Shown one piece after another: positions 1 through 7,799 of a DNA stretch of 37,575 bases (position 1 is its first letter; every line of letters starts with the position of its first letter). Under the pieces are notes generated by a model, which was not told where the DNA came from, ran no database searches, and saw only the letters and a program-made list of their open reading frames with translations. Both the position numbers and the translations under genes were made by a program. This DNA comes from JAAYEA01 sp012689325. GTDB taxonomy: Bacteria > Chloroflexota > Anaerolineae > JAAYEA01. The DNA lies in assembly GCA_036841525.1 (NCBI GenBank), contig DAITVZ010000055.1:1-37575 (forward strand). The letters run 5' to 3'.

Positions 1-2474
1 CCAAGGAGGCGGTGGCCGCCGTGCTCGGCGCGCGCTACCAGGTCTTCAAGAACTATGGCAGCTTTAACGACCGCTACGGCCTGCCCATCGCGCTGGGCCA
101 GCTTGCCCCCGAGCACCAGGTGGCCGTGCTAGAGATCGCCTCCGACCACTATGACGAGATTCGCGAGCTGGCCCACATCGCCGGGCCGCGCCTCGGCGTG
201 ATCACCGCCGTGAGCGCCGCCCACACCGCCACCCTGGGCTCGGTGGAGGACATCGCCCTGGAGAAGGGGCGGCTGGTCGAGGCGCTCCCCGCCGACGGCT
301 GGGCCGCGCTCAACGCCGACGACCCCCGCGTGCGGGCCATGGCGGCGCGCACCCGCGCGCGGGTGATCTATTACGGGCTCGGGCCCGCGGTCCGCGACCT
401 GGGCGGCGCCCTCCACCTCTGGGCGGAGGACATCGCCCTCACCGCCGAAGGGACCGAATTCACCCTCCGCGTCGAAGACGCGACTCAAGACGCGACTACC
501 TCCAATCCATGTAGTAACGACTTGACTCGTTCCGAAGACGCGACTGAAGTCGCGACTACAAATCCATGTAGTAACGACTTGACTCGTTCCTCCTCCTTCC
601 GTCGTTCCGAAGACGCGACTGAAGTCGCGACTACAAATCCATGTAGTAACGACTTTAGTCGTTCTTCCTCCTTCCGTCGTTCCGAAGACGCGACTCAAGT
701 CGCGACTACCTCCAATCCATGTAGTAACGACTTGACTCGTTCCTCCTCCCTCCGCGTGCGGCTGGCGCTGTTGGGGCGACATAATATCTTCGCCGCGCTG
801 GCCGCCCTCGCCGTGGGGCTCGTCCGCGGCGTCCCCCTCGCCGACGCCGCCGCGGCGCTGGCCGCGCTCCGCCCGCTCCCCGGCCGCCTCCATCCACTGG
901 CGGGGGCAGGGGGCAGCCTCCTCCTGGACGACACCTATAACGCCAGCCCCGCCGCCGTCCTCGCCGGGCTCGCGACGCTGCGCGAGCTGCCCGCCCGGCG
1001 GCGCATCGCCGTGCTGGGCGACATGCTCGAGCTGGGCGATTACGAAGCCCAGGGCCACCGGGAGGTGGGCCGCGGCGCCGCGGGGATCGTGGACCTCCTG
1101 GTGACCCGCGGCGAGCGCGCCCAGCTCATCGCCGAGGCCGCCCGCGAGGCCGGCCTCCCCGCCGACCGCATCGTCGTCACCTATGCCGCGCAGGACGCCA
1201 TCCGCGCGCTGCAAGGGACGCTGGGGCCGGGGGACGTGGCGCTGCTCAAGGGCTCGGCGGAGGCCCGCATGGAGGAGGTGACGGCGGCGCTGCTGGCCGA
1301 TCCCGCCGACCGGGCCCAGTTGCCCCGCCAGGGCCCCGCCTGGGAGCGGGTCCGCCTGCTGAGCCCCGCGCGCCCCACCTGGGTGGAGATTGACCTGGAG
1401 GCCATCGCTGGCAACGTGCGGCGCGTCGCCGAGATCATCGGCCCCGAGGTGGCGATCATGGCGGTGCTCAAGGCCGACGCCTATGGCCACGGCGCCGTCA
1501 AGGTGGCGCGCACCGCGCTGAACAACGGCGCGCGCCTGATGGGCGTGGCTTGCTTGGGCGAGGCGTTGGCGCTCCGCCAGGCGGGGATCGCCGCGCCGAT
1601 CTTGGTGCTGGGCTATACGCCCCCCTGGCAGGCCCGCGAGATGGTCCTCCACGACGTGACGGCCACCCTCTTTTCGCTGGACGTGGCCAGGGCGCTCAGC
1701 CGCGCGGCGGTGGAGCTGCGCGGCGTCGCCCGCGCCCACCTGAAGGTGGATACCGGCATGGGGCGGCTGGGACTGCTGCCCGACCAGGCCGCCGACTTTG
1801 TCCGGCAGGCGCGGGAGCTCCCCGGCCTGGAGCTCGAGGGGGTCTTTACCCACTTTTCCTCCGCCGACGAGCTGGACCGCGCCTATACCCTGGCGCAGCT
1901 CGCCGCCTTTCGGGAGGTCTTGCGGGCGGTGGAGGAGGCGGGCGTCTCGCCGCGCTGGGTCCACGCCGCCAATAGCGCGGCGCTGCTGACTCTCCCCGAG
2001 TCGCGGTTCAACCTGGTGCGGCTGGGCATCGCCATGTACGGGCTGGACCCCTCGCCGGAGGTCGGCTGCCCGCCGGGCTTTCGCCCCGCCCTGTCGTTCA
2101 AGACCACCATCGCCCAGGTGAAAGCGCTGCCCGCGGGGAGCGCGATCAGCTATGGCCGCGCCTATCATACCGCGGGGCCCGCCCGCATCGCCGTGATCCC
2201 CGTGGGCTATGCCGACGGCTTTCGCCGCGGCCCCGCCCACTGGGGCGAGGTGCTGGTGCGCGGGCGGCGCGCGCCCCTCGTGGGCCGCGTCTGTATGGAC
2301 CAGACCATGATCGACGTGACAGCCATCCCCGACGCCCGCGAGGGCGACGAGGTGGTGCTCATCGGCCAGCAGGGCGCCGACCGCCTCACCGCCGAGGACG
2401 TGGCCCGGCGGCTGGGCACCATCAATTACGAGGTGATCTCCGAGATCCTGGCGCGGGTGCCCAGGGTGTCGTAA
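1..2474 (+). CDS. murF-alr: MurF-Alr fusion: UDP-MurNAc-tripeptide:D-Ala-D-Ala ligase / alanine racemase (5' partial)
   Basis: Bifunctional cytoplasmic peptidoglycan-precursor enzyme. The reading frame is open at the window edge (KEAVAAVLG, which follows the Mur-ligase P-loop), so the N-terminus and ATP loop lie upstream. Mur-ligase features visible are VFKNYGSFNDRYGLP, the GRHNIFAALAALA motif (from about 773) and DDTYNASP in the C-terminal domain (from about 928). From about 1378 (TWVEIDLEAIAGNV) the chain becomes a complete alanine racemase: PLP lysine in VLKADAYGHG (codon 1470-1472), catalytic tyrosine in ISYGRAYHT (codon 2150-2152), and VCMDQTMIDVT. The fusion supplies D-Ala and the ligase that uses D-Ala-D-Ala. 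Such fusions are known, mainly from Bacteroidota. A 285-bp in-frame repeat insertion (473-757) adds 95 residues just before GRHN. The rest of the protein looks intact, so it is probably still expressed and functional. Confidence 0.93.
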   Translation, partial: KEAVAAVLGARYQVFKNYGSFNDRYGLPIALGQLAPEHQVAVLEIASDHYDEIRELAHIAGPRLGVITAVSAAHTATLGSVEDIALEKGRLVEALPADGWAALNADDPRVRAMAARTRARVIYYGLGPAVRDLGGALHLWAEDIALTAEGTEFTLRVEDATQDATTSNPCSNDLTRSEDATEVATTNPCSNDLTRSSSFRRSEDATEVATTNPCSNDFSRSSSFRRSEDATQVATTSNPCSNDLTRSSSLRVRLALLGRHNIFAALAALAVGLVRGVPLADAAAALAALRPLPGRLHPLAGAGGSLLLDDTYNASPAAVLAGLATLRELPARRRIAVLGDMLELGDYEAQGHREVGRGAAGIVDLLVTRGERAQLIAEAAREAGLPADRIVVTYAAQDAIRALQGTLGPGDVALLKGSAEARMEEVTAALLADPADRAQLPRQGPAWERVRLLSPARPTWVEIDLEAIAGNVRRVAEIIGPEVAIMAVLKADAYGHGAVKVARTALNNGARLMGVACLGEALALRQAGIAAPILVLGYTPPWQAREMVLHDVTATLFSLDVARALSRAAVELRGVARAHLKVDTGMGRLGLLPDQAADFVRQARELPGLELEGVFTHFSSADELDRAYTLAQLAAFREVLRAVEEAGVSPRWVHAANSAALLTLPESRFNLVRLGIAMYGLDPSPEVGCPPGFRPALSFKTTIAQVKALPAGSAISYGRAYHTAGPARIAVIPVGYADGFRRGPAHWGEVLVRGRRAPLVGRVCMDQTMIDVTAIPDAREGDEVVLIGQQGADRLTAEDVARRLGTINYEVISEILARVPRVS
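473..757 (+). repeat. In-frame palindromic repeat array inserted in murF, flanked by 10-bp direct repeats
   Basis: Four head-to-tail units start at 474, 534, 609 and 684 (60, 75, 75 and 60 bp). Each unit is an imperfect hairpin: an arm like GCGACTGAAGTCGCGACTAC, an 8-11 nt loop (AAATCCAT or CTCCAATCCAT), then an arm like GTAGTAACGACTTTAGTCGT. The inserted block is exactly 285 bp between two copies of CCCTCCGCGT (463-472 and 748-757). Deleting one copy plus the array restores a normal Mur-ligase sequence, EFTLRVRLALLGRHN. The array encodes repeated peptides of the form EDATQVATT..NPCSND.TRS, each with one cysteine. Relatives lie at 6024-6080 and 28931-28987. Confidence 0.93.
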
Positions 2475-2480
2475 AAGAGA

Positions 2481-2512
2481 GTCAAAGGTCGAAAGTCGAA
2501 GGTCACAAGTCG
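2481..2512. repeat. Short-period GTC-AAAG repeat after murF-alr
   Basis: Short degenerate direct repeats of the form GTCAAAGGTC / GAAAGTCGAAGGTC follow the stop codon at 2474. Together with the element at 2537-2568 they fill the gap to the convergent gene. No coding content was seen. Confidence 0.5.
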
Positions 2513-2536
2513 GGACGCGCGCCCGCCGGCTGGAGG

Positions 2537-2568
2537 CTCCCCCTTAGCAAGGGGGGCAGGGGGGATCC
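2537..2568. repeat. C-tract/G-tract hairpin repeat (CCCCCTT-n-AAGGGGGG type)
   Basis: The core CTCCCCCTTAGCAAGGGGGG is followed by CAGGGGGGATC. The same design recurs at 8799-8830 and, inside a coding sequence, at 10378-10407. This marks it as an interspersed family rather than a terminator, because no T-tract follows. Confidence 0.7.
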
Positions 2569-2593
2569 CTGCGCCGCGCTCCCCGTCGTGGAC

Positions 2594-2633
2594 AAAAGAA
2601 CCTCCCCGCCGCCGATTGGCGACGGGGAGGTTT
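2594..2633 (-). terminator. Intrinsic terminator of the secreted cohesin/dockerin gene
   Basis: AACCTCCCCG and CGGGGAGGTT form a perfect arm pair around a GC-rich loop. Read on the minus strand, the stem is followed by a T-rich run (TTCTTTTGT). It lies about 20 bp past the stop codon of the minus-strand gene that ends at 2654. Confidence 0.85.
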
Positions 2634-2653
2634 CGCTTCTTGAGGCGCCGGGC

Positions 2654-5600
2654 CTAAAAGATCGCCCAGGCCGTGGGGGCGGTGCGCTCGTGGTTGCTCC
2701 CGATGATCAACAGGTCCACCAGGTCCACGATCCCGTCGCCGTTGATGTCCGCCGCCGGGTTCCAGGCCGGGTCGGCCGGCGTCGCCTGCCAGGCCATGCC
2801 CACCATCACCATGTCGGCCACGTCCACGATGCCGTCGCTGTTGCAGTCGCCGCCATAGAGGCCGACGTCGGGCAGCGCCGTCGTCGCGCCGTTGGTGATC
2901 ACCACGCCGCTCTTGTCGGCGTAGAGGTAAGGCACGCGGCTGGCGCGCACGGTATACAGCCCCACCGGCACGCCGGCGATGGTAAAGGTCCCGTTGGCGG
3001 CGGTCAGCGCCGAGCGGCTGCCGATGGTCACCAGCGCGCCGCTATGGTCGGAGCGCCCTTCCAGGATCACCCGGCCGGTCAGCGTCCCCGAGGGCGCGCC
3101 CAGGGTCGGCGTGGCCGTGGGGGTGGGGGTGTTCGTCGGCGTCGCCGTGGCCACGGGGCCGCTGGCGCTCACCAGCACGATGGCGTCCACCGAGGTGGGC
3201 CGCCACTGCGCCCCCTGATAGGCCACCTTGGTGTCGCGCAGCGGCGGGTGGAAGGCGAAGCGGATCAGCGAGCCGCCCGCGGGGGCGATGGCTTGCAGCC
3301 GCAGCGTGGCGATGTTAAAGCTGCCGGTGGGCGCGGGCCCCGCCAATAGCCCCGCCGCGTAGCCGATGTGGCCCAGGGCGTTATCCCAACTGGCCGGCGA
3401 GACGATATCGGCAAAGCGAGACAGGTCGGGGATCACGTTGACCACCTGAAAGACCGCCGGGTCCACGTTCACGTACACCTGCGCGCCGTCCAGCGGCTGC
3501 GTCCCCGCGTTGATCCGCACCGTCAGGTCAAAGGTCTGCCCGACGGTGACGATCTTGAGGCCGGGCTCCAGCGCGATAGAGACCCCGCCCGGGGCCGCCA
3601 GGGTCTGGGTCGGCGTCGCCGTGGGCTGGCCGGTGGAGGTCGCCGTGGGCGTCCGCGTGGGCGTGGCGGTGCTCGCCGGGGTGGTGGCGGTGGGGGTCGC
3701 CGTGTTCGCCGGCGAGCCGCCGATCACCACCGAGCCCAAGGGGGTATTGGTGTTCTGGTTGATCCCGCCCAGCACCATGCGCGTGCGCCGCGGCACGGTG
3801 GAGTGGAAGATCAGCGGCGTGCTGGCGGTGGGGACCAGCGCCTTGAAGCGGATGGTCGCCACGGTGCAGACGCCGTTGCAGGCCGGGCCGGAGGGGATGC
3901 CCGCCTGATAGTTGATGGTGCCAAAGGTGTTGTTCACCACGTTCTCCAGCACCACCGAGAAGGGATCGGCGGGGATGATGCTGGCAACCGGGTTCCCCGC
4001 CACGTCCACCACCCGCAGGAAGGTGGGGTCAAAGTCGATATAGATGGCGCCGGAATCCACCGCCTGGCTCGAGGCGTTGACCCGGATCTCCAGGGTGAAT
4101 ATCTCGTTGACCGTGGCCACCCTGGGCGACGGGTCCAGGTAGAGCGAGACCGTCCCGGGCGTGGGGCCAATGGGCGTGGAGGTGCGCGTCGCCGTGGGCT
4201 GGCCCGTGGAGGTCGCCGTGGCCGTCGCTGTCCACGTGGCGGTGGCCGCCGGGGTGGTGGGCGTCGCGGTGTTCGTGGGCGTCAGCGTGTGGGTGGCGGT
4301 ATGGGTCGGCGTGGCGGTGGGCACCGTGCCGGTGGCCGTCGCCGTGGCCGTGGAGGCCGAGACAAAGACGACGCCATCGGTATGGCTGCCCAGGTTGTTC
4401 AGCCCGGCATAGAGCGTCATCGTCTGCCGGGGCGCGCCGAAGGAAAAGGTCACGGGCGTGCCGCCCGGCGCCGTGGCCACCGCCTTGAAGCGGATGGTCG
4501 CCACGCGGAAATAGCCGCTGGGCGGCGCCGCCGGCGGCAAGGCCGCCCCCGCCACATAGTCGATGCGCCCGGTGCCGTTGTTGACCTGGTTCAGCAGCAG
4601 GATCGGCAGCGAGGTGGCGTCCGGCACGATCGCGTTGGTGGGCGCGCCGCCGCCATCCACCACCTGGAGCACGGCGGGGTCAAAGTTGATATAGACGCTG
4701 CTGGAATCCACCGGCCCGGAGGGCGCCAGGACCATCACGTCCAGGGTGAACATCTCGTTCAGCAGCGCCGTGCGCGAGTCGGGGACGATGCGGATCTCTA
4801 CGTTGCCGGGGCCGCCCGTCGGGGTGGCCGTCGGCGTGGGCGTGTGGGTGGAGGTCGGGACCGTGCCCGTGGGCGTGGCCGTGAAGGTCTGGAACGACGT
4901 GGAGGTGGGCGTCGGCGTAAAGGTCCCCGTGGCCGTGGCCGTCGAGGTCGCCGTGGAGAGCGGCCCGTCCACATAGCGGACGCTCAGCCGGGGTCGCAGG
5001 TCCAGGCTCCAGTACTCGGAGGAGGCGAAGGAGAACTGGACGAAATGCTCGCCCGAGCCGCGCAGGATCACGCCCTGGTTGTTGGCCGGGTTGGCGATCC
5101 AGGCCTGCACCATGTTGGGGATCGCCCACTCGTACCAGCGGCTGGCGGCGGAGAGGACGACCATCGTCTCGGGATCGGGCAGGCGGTCGGTGGTGGTGCT
5201 GTTGCACCCCGCCGTCCCCCAAAAGACGCTGGCGTCGGCGGCGTTCCAGGTGGCCAGCGATTCGGACCAGGGGCGGACCACCCGGAAGGCGCTGGCGTCC
5301 ACGGTCTGGCCGCCGGTGCCGGTGCACCAGAGCTGCAGCGTGGCCGAGATCACCGTGGCCGAGTTGGGGATCGAGGAGAGGTCAAAGCGCACCAGGGACG
5401 ACATATAGTCCGCCGCGCGCACGGACATGGTATTATACCAGCCATACGACGTGTCCGGGAACCAGCGGTTGATGTACGTGTCGGTGGTCCCCGCATAGCT
5501 GTTGAGGCCCTCCTGGAAATGCACCGTCTCGGGCTCGGCGGCGGACGAGATGGAGGGGGCCAGCCGCCCGTCCAGCAGCCCCGCGCCGAGCAGGCCCCAG

Positions 5601-5701
5601 ACCAGGACCAGGAGCGCCACCGCGAGCAGCCCCACGCGCAGCGCCTGGCGTCCTCCGTGGGCGAGATGAGCGCTGCTGTTACCTTTGTGCTCCGTCATCA
5701 T
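2654..5701 (-). CDS. Secreted DNRLRE / triple cohesin-like / dockerin protein
   Basis: About 1015 residues, exported. The start at 5701 is chosen because GGAGGG lies 5 nt upstream; an in-frame ATG at 5716 is the alternative. Domain order: an N-terminal hydrophobic segment (VGLLAVALLVLVWGLLGAGLL) as signal or anchor; a DNRLRE-like beta-sandwich to about residue 245 (TYINRWFPDTSYG, SLVRFDLSSIP); then three cohesin-like modules (about 300-445, 515-660 and 700-845), each opening with a strand like V.LNE.FTLDV and containing Y..FDP..L.VVD. Thr/Pro/Ala linkers separate them. A carboxypeptidase-regulatory-like fold follows (about 870-945), then a type I dockerin with two Ca-binding loops (DCNSDGIVDVADMV and DINGDGIVDLVDLL). 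Cohesins plus a dockerin in one chain suggest a surface or extracellular scaffold, possibly for polysaccharide-degrading partners. Partners are not in the window, and the function is inferred from domains only. Confidence 0.85.
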   Translation of the reverse strand: MMTEHKGNSSAHLAHGGRQALRVGLLAVALLVLVWGLLGAGLLDGRLAPSISSAAEPETVHFQEGLNSYAGTTDTYINRWFPDTSYGWYNTMSVRAADYMSSLVRFDLSSIPNSATVISATLQLWCTGTGGQTVDASAFRVVRPWSESLATWNAADASVFWGTAGCNSTTTDRLPDPETMVVLSAASRWYEWAIPNMVQAWIANPANNQGVILRGSGEHFVQFSFASSEYWSLDLRPRLSVRYVDGPLSTATSTATATGTFTPTPTSTSFQTFTATPTGTVPTSTHTPTPTATPTGGPGNVEIRIVPDSRTALLNEMFTLDVMVLAPSGPVDSSSVYINFDPAVLQVVDGGGAPTNAIVPDATSLPILLLNQVNNGTGRIDYVAGAALPPAAPPSGYFRVATIRFKAVATAPGGTPVTFSFGAPRQTMTLYAGLNNLGSHTDGVVFVSASTATATATGTVPTATPTHTATHTLTPTNTATPTTPAATATWTATATATSTGQPTATRTSTPIGPTPGTVSLYLDPSPRVATVNEIFTLEIRVNASSQAVDSGAIYIDFDPTFLRVVDVAGNPVASIIPADPFSVVLENVVNNTFGTINYQAGIPSGPACNGVCTVATIRFKALVPTASTPLIFHSTVPRRTRMVLGGINQNTNTPLGSVVIGGSPANTATPTATTPASTATPTRTPTATSTGQPTATPTQTLAAPGGVSIALEPGLKIVTVGQTFDLTVRINAGTQPLDGAQVYVNVDPAVFQVVNVIPDLSRFADIVSPASWDNALGHIGYAAGLLAGPAPTGSFNIATLRLQAIAPAGGSLIRFAFHPPLRDTKVAYQGAQWRPTSVDAIVLVSASGPVATATPTNTPTPTATPTLGAPSGTLTGRVILEGRSDHSGALVTIGSRSALTAANGTFTIAGVPVGLYTVRASRVPYLYADKSGVVITNGATTALPDVGLYGGDCNSDGIVDVADMVMVGMAWQATPADPAWNPAADINGDGIVDLVDLLIIGSNHERTAPTAWAIF

Positions 5702-6226
5702 GCTTTCCCTCCGCATCCTTGCTTGCGCAACAGCATAGGAATCCCTTTCACTGGATAAGGACGGTCAAGGCGGCGCCAAGATACGGCCCGCGAGCCTCCC
5801 TGGGCCGGCATTTCCGCCCGCTGCGCGATCTCGTTGTGGGGCAATCGGGGCGCACCAGCCATCGGGCCGCTAGTGGCCCACATCCTCCGTGGGGCGCCAG
5901 CGCACCCCCGACCCAACCTCATCCAGGGCGGAGCCGCGCCTCCCTTGGAGCATACCACGGATTGCCCCAATCCGCAACCGGCCCAGCCCGACAGGGCCTG
6001 CTCCATCGCTTCCACGGACTTGTGTAGTGACGACTTTAGTCGTTCCGGGCGGGACCAGGAGCGACTGAAGTCGCCACTACCTTGGAGCCGCCCCGTCGGA
6101 CTTGCGGGTTCCATCTTGGCGCTAGCCTAGGCGCGCCGACCCGGCCAAAGCCTCGGCCTCCGCGAGCCGGAGCCTACTTTATCGCTTCCACGGACTGGCC
6201 AACGCCCTCAATTCGTCCCAAACCCC
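5702..6226. other. Non-coding stretch between divergent genes
   Basis: About 525 bp between the secreted protein gene (-) and the PadR promoter (+). No convincing gene is seen; the open frames have no ribosome site and no recognisable product. It holds one 57-bp palindromic element (6024-6080), a 10-bp inverted repeat TGGGGCAATC (5837-5846) / GATTGCCCCA (5960-5969), and a 16-bp direct repeat ATCGCTTCCACGGACT (6005-6020 and 6181-6196) that brackets the palindromic element. Confidence 0.6.
6024..6080. repeat. 57-bp palindromic element, murF-array family
   Basis: Left arm GTAGTGACGACTTTAGTCGT and right arm GCGACTGAAGTCGCCACTAC are near-perfect reverse complements with a spacer of about 17 bp. 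Each arm is itself a near-palindrome around CGACTNNAGTCG. It has the same length and design as 28931-28987, and its arms match those in the murF array. It looks like a MITE/REP-type non-autonomous element. Confidence 0.85.
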
Positions 6227-6255
6227 TTGACAAACGGGCGAAAGTGTGTTATACT
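6227..6255 (+). promoter_or_regulatory. Sigma70-type promoter of the PadR/NifX/MinD cluster
   Basis: TTGACA (6227-6232), a 17-bp spacer, and TATACT (6250-6255). The predicted start at about 6262 gives a leader of about 48 nt before the PadR ATG. The -10 box abuts the inverted repeat at 6254-6274. Confidence 0.88.
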
Positions 6256-6274
6256 ATGTGCAGGTTACACATAG
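6254..6274. promoter_or_regulatory. Candidate PadR operator over the -10/start site
   Basis: Perfect inverted repeat CTATGTG-N7-CACATAG. PadR-family operators commonly contain ATGT...ACAT dyads, and this one has that core. It overlaps the 3' end of the -10 box and the predicted transcription start, where a bound dimer would block initiation. It sits directly upstream of a PadR gene, so autoregulation is the natural reading. Confidence 0.75.
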
Positions 6275-6309
6275 ATGCAGTTAGTTGTTATCTGCGACAG
6301 GAGAGGACC

Positions 6310-6720
6310 ATGCCACCAGGATTCCGCGGACACGGACGGCACCGCCGCTGCCAGCGCGGCCCCATGCCCCAGCGCATCGACGGCTTTATCGAGCCGGCGC
6401 TGTTGTTGCTGCTGCGCAACGACCCCACCCACGGCTACGGCTTGATGGAGGGCTTGCAGGGGCTCTGGCTGCGCGACTATCCCGTGGATTCCAGCGCCGT
6501 CTACCGCACCCTGCGCGGCCTGGAAGAGATGGGCATGGTCAGCTCCACCTGGGACACCGACATCACCTCCGGCCCGCCGCGTCGGATGTACCGCATCACC
6601 CCGGATGGCGAGGAATACCTCGCCCACTGGGCCGACGACCTGCGGGCGACGGAGGAAGTGCTGCGCGCCTTTCTGGCGGCCTACGATCGGCGCGCGGCGG
6701 AGGCAGCGGGCCCGCCATGA
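6310..6720 (+). CDS. PadR-family transcriptional regulator
   Basis: 136-residue winged-helix regulator. The start at 6310 is supported by AGGAGAGG just upstream and by the promoter at 6227. The N-terminal extension is rich in His, Arg and Cys (HGRHRRC), followed by the PadR core: PALLLLLRNDPTHGYGLMEGLQ, then SSAVYRTLRGLEEMGMVSS (recognition helix region) and the wing GPPRRMYRITPDGEEYL. A C-terminal helix probably makes the dimer. It is the first gene of the FeS/NifX/MinD cluster and is preceded by a matching palindromic operator, so it probably represses itself and the downstream genes. The ligand is unknown; the His/Cys-rich N-terminus hints at metal or redox sensing, which is speculation. 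Confidence 0.9.
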   Translation: MPPGFRGHGRHRRCQRGPMPQRIDGFIEPALLLLLRNDPTHGYGLMEGLQGLWLRDYPVDSSAVYRTLRGLEEMGMVSSTWDTDITSGPPRRMYRITPDGEEYLAHWADDLRATEEVLRAFLAAYDRRAAEAAGPP

Positions 6721-6800
6721 CCGGCGCTCGCCGAGCGCGCGGCGGCGACCGGGATAAGGATATCTGCGCGCCAGAGGACCAAGGACAGAAGGAGAACACG

Positions 6801-7160
6801 ATGCCAAGAGGAGATCGCACTGGACCGCGGGGCATGGGCCCCATGACCGGCCGTCGGGCCGGGTACTGCGCCGGCTATGACGTCCCGGGCTGCGCCAACC
6901 CCATGTGGGGGATGGGCGGCCGCGGGGGCGCCTGGGGCGGGCGAGGCGGCTACGGGTTCCGCCACTGGTTCCATGCCACCGGGATGCCCGGCTGGATGCG
7001 GGGCGGCTATGCCCCGGCCGGTTACGGCCCCCTGTGGGGACCGCCCCCGCCGCCAACCCCGGAGCAAGAGATGGAGATGCTGCGCGCCGAGGCTGAGCAG
7101 CTCAGACAGGCGCTCGCCCAGATCGAGCAGCGGCTGGACGAGCTGACGCCCAAGGAGTAA
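6801..7160 (+). CDS. DUF5320 family protein
   Basis: 119-residue protein with the family's hallmark N-terminus (MPRGDRTGPRGMGPMTGRRA then GYCAGYD). A Gly/aromatic-rich middle (WGMGGRGGAWGGRGG) follows, then a Pro run and a C-terminal coiled coil (about 90-115, EMEMLRAEAEQLRQALAQIE). AAGGAGAAC precedes the ATG. DUF5320 proteins are small and of unknown function; in anaerobes they commonly accompany NifX-like and MinD-type FeS proteins, as here. The C-terminal coiled coil resembles those ending the next two NifX-like proteins, so the three may associate through it (inference). Confidence 0.85.
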   Translation: MPRGDRTGPRGMGPMTGRRAGYCAGYDVPGCANPMWGMGGRGGAWGGRGGYGFRHWFHATGMPGWMRGGYAPAGYGPLWGPPPPPTPEQEMEMLRAEAEQLRQALAQIEQRLDELTPKE

Positions 7161-7168
7161 CAGGAAAA

Positions 7169-7247
7169 TCGGGGCGGGCAAGCGCTGGCCAAGCTCCTGG
7201 CCCGCCCCGAGCCCCCAAACCTTCGGCCCGCGCGAGCGCGGGCCGAG
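7169..7247 (+). promoter_or_regulatory. Two GC-rich hairpins between the DUF5320 and NifX-like genes
   Basis: TCGGGGCGGGC (7169-7179) pairs with GCCCGCCCCGA (7200-7210). CGGCCCGCGC (7224-7233) pairs with GCGCGGGCCG (7236-7245). Neither is followed by a T-tract, so they may be transcript-stabilising or processing structures rather than a terminator. Confidence 0.5.
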
Positions 7248-7305
7248 GGTCGATGGGTCCGCAGGACCACTGCTATCATCTATTGTACCACATAAGGAGC
7301 GCAAC

Positions 7306-7797
7306 ATGAAGATCGCCATCTCGGCCGACGGGCCGAACCTGGAGGCCCAGGCCAGCCCGATTTTCGGGCGCACCGCCTCCTTTATCCTCGTGGATACCGA
7401 CACCCTGGCCTGGGAGGCGCTGGATAACGCCGCCATCGGCGCCGCCGGCGGCGCGGGGATCCAGTCCGCCCAGTTCGTCATCCAGCGCGGCGCGCAGGCG
7501 GTGGTCAGCGGCAGCGTCGGCCCCAACGCCTTCCAGCTCTTTCGGGCCGCGGGCGTCCCCGTCTATCAGCACCGCGGCGGGACCGTGCGCCAGGTGGTGG
7601 CCGCCTTCCAGGCCGGGCAACTGGCCGAGCTCGGCGGCGCCAACGTGGCCTCGCATTCCGGCATGAACAGGCCCCAGCCCGCGCCCCGGCCCCATCGCGA
7701 AGCCGAGCTGGCCAAGCTGCAAGGACAGGCCCGCGAGCTGCGCCAGCAGTTGGCCCAGCTTTTGGAGCAGATCGAAAAACTGGAACAGGAGAGCTAA
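7306..7797 (+). CDS. NifX/NifB-C-terminal-like dinitrogenase iron-molybdenum cofactor family protein
   Basis: 163 residues. The N-terminal 115 or so have the ribonuclease-H-like NifX/MTH1175 fold signature: MKIAISADGPNLEAQASPIF, FILVDT, a nucleotide-like GGAGIQSAQFVIQRGAQAVV, and GSVGPNAFQLFRAAGVPVY. A linker and a coiled-coil tail follow (ELAKLQGQARELRQQLAQLL). AAGGAG precedes the ATG. Family members bind or carry metal-sulfur clusters. No nitrogenase genes are present, so a role in another metal cofactor is likelier. It belongs to the PadR-led cluster and is 2 bp from the next NifX-like gene. Confidence 0.87.
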   Translation: MKIAISADGPNLEAQASPIFGRTASFILVDTDTLAWEALDNAAIGAAGGAGIQSAQFVIQRGAQAVVSGSVGPNAFQLFRAAGVPVYQHRGGTVRQVVAAFQAGQLAELGGANVASHSGMNRPQPAPRPHREAELAKLQGQARELRQQLAQLLEQIEKLEQES

Positions 7798-7799
7798 TC

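Noticed and set aside
474..743. CRISPR-like array in murF
   Set aside because: The units are palindromes read in frame inside a conserved gene; there are no unique spacers and no cas genes.
129..2240. Long minus-strand open frame opposite murF-alr (703 residues)
   Set aside because: It is antisense to a clearly conserved enzyme, low complexity and His/Gly/Gln-rich, as expected for a high-GC shadow frame.
3368..5758. Long plus-strand open frame opposite the cohesin/dockerin gene
   Set aside because: Arg/Gly-rich shadow; the minus strand has real domains, a ribosome site and a terminator.
5698..6114. Minus-strand open frame of 138 residues upstream of the secreted gene
   Set aside because: It runs through the palindromic element, has no ribosome site and no recognisable product.
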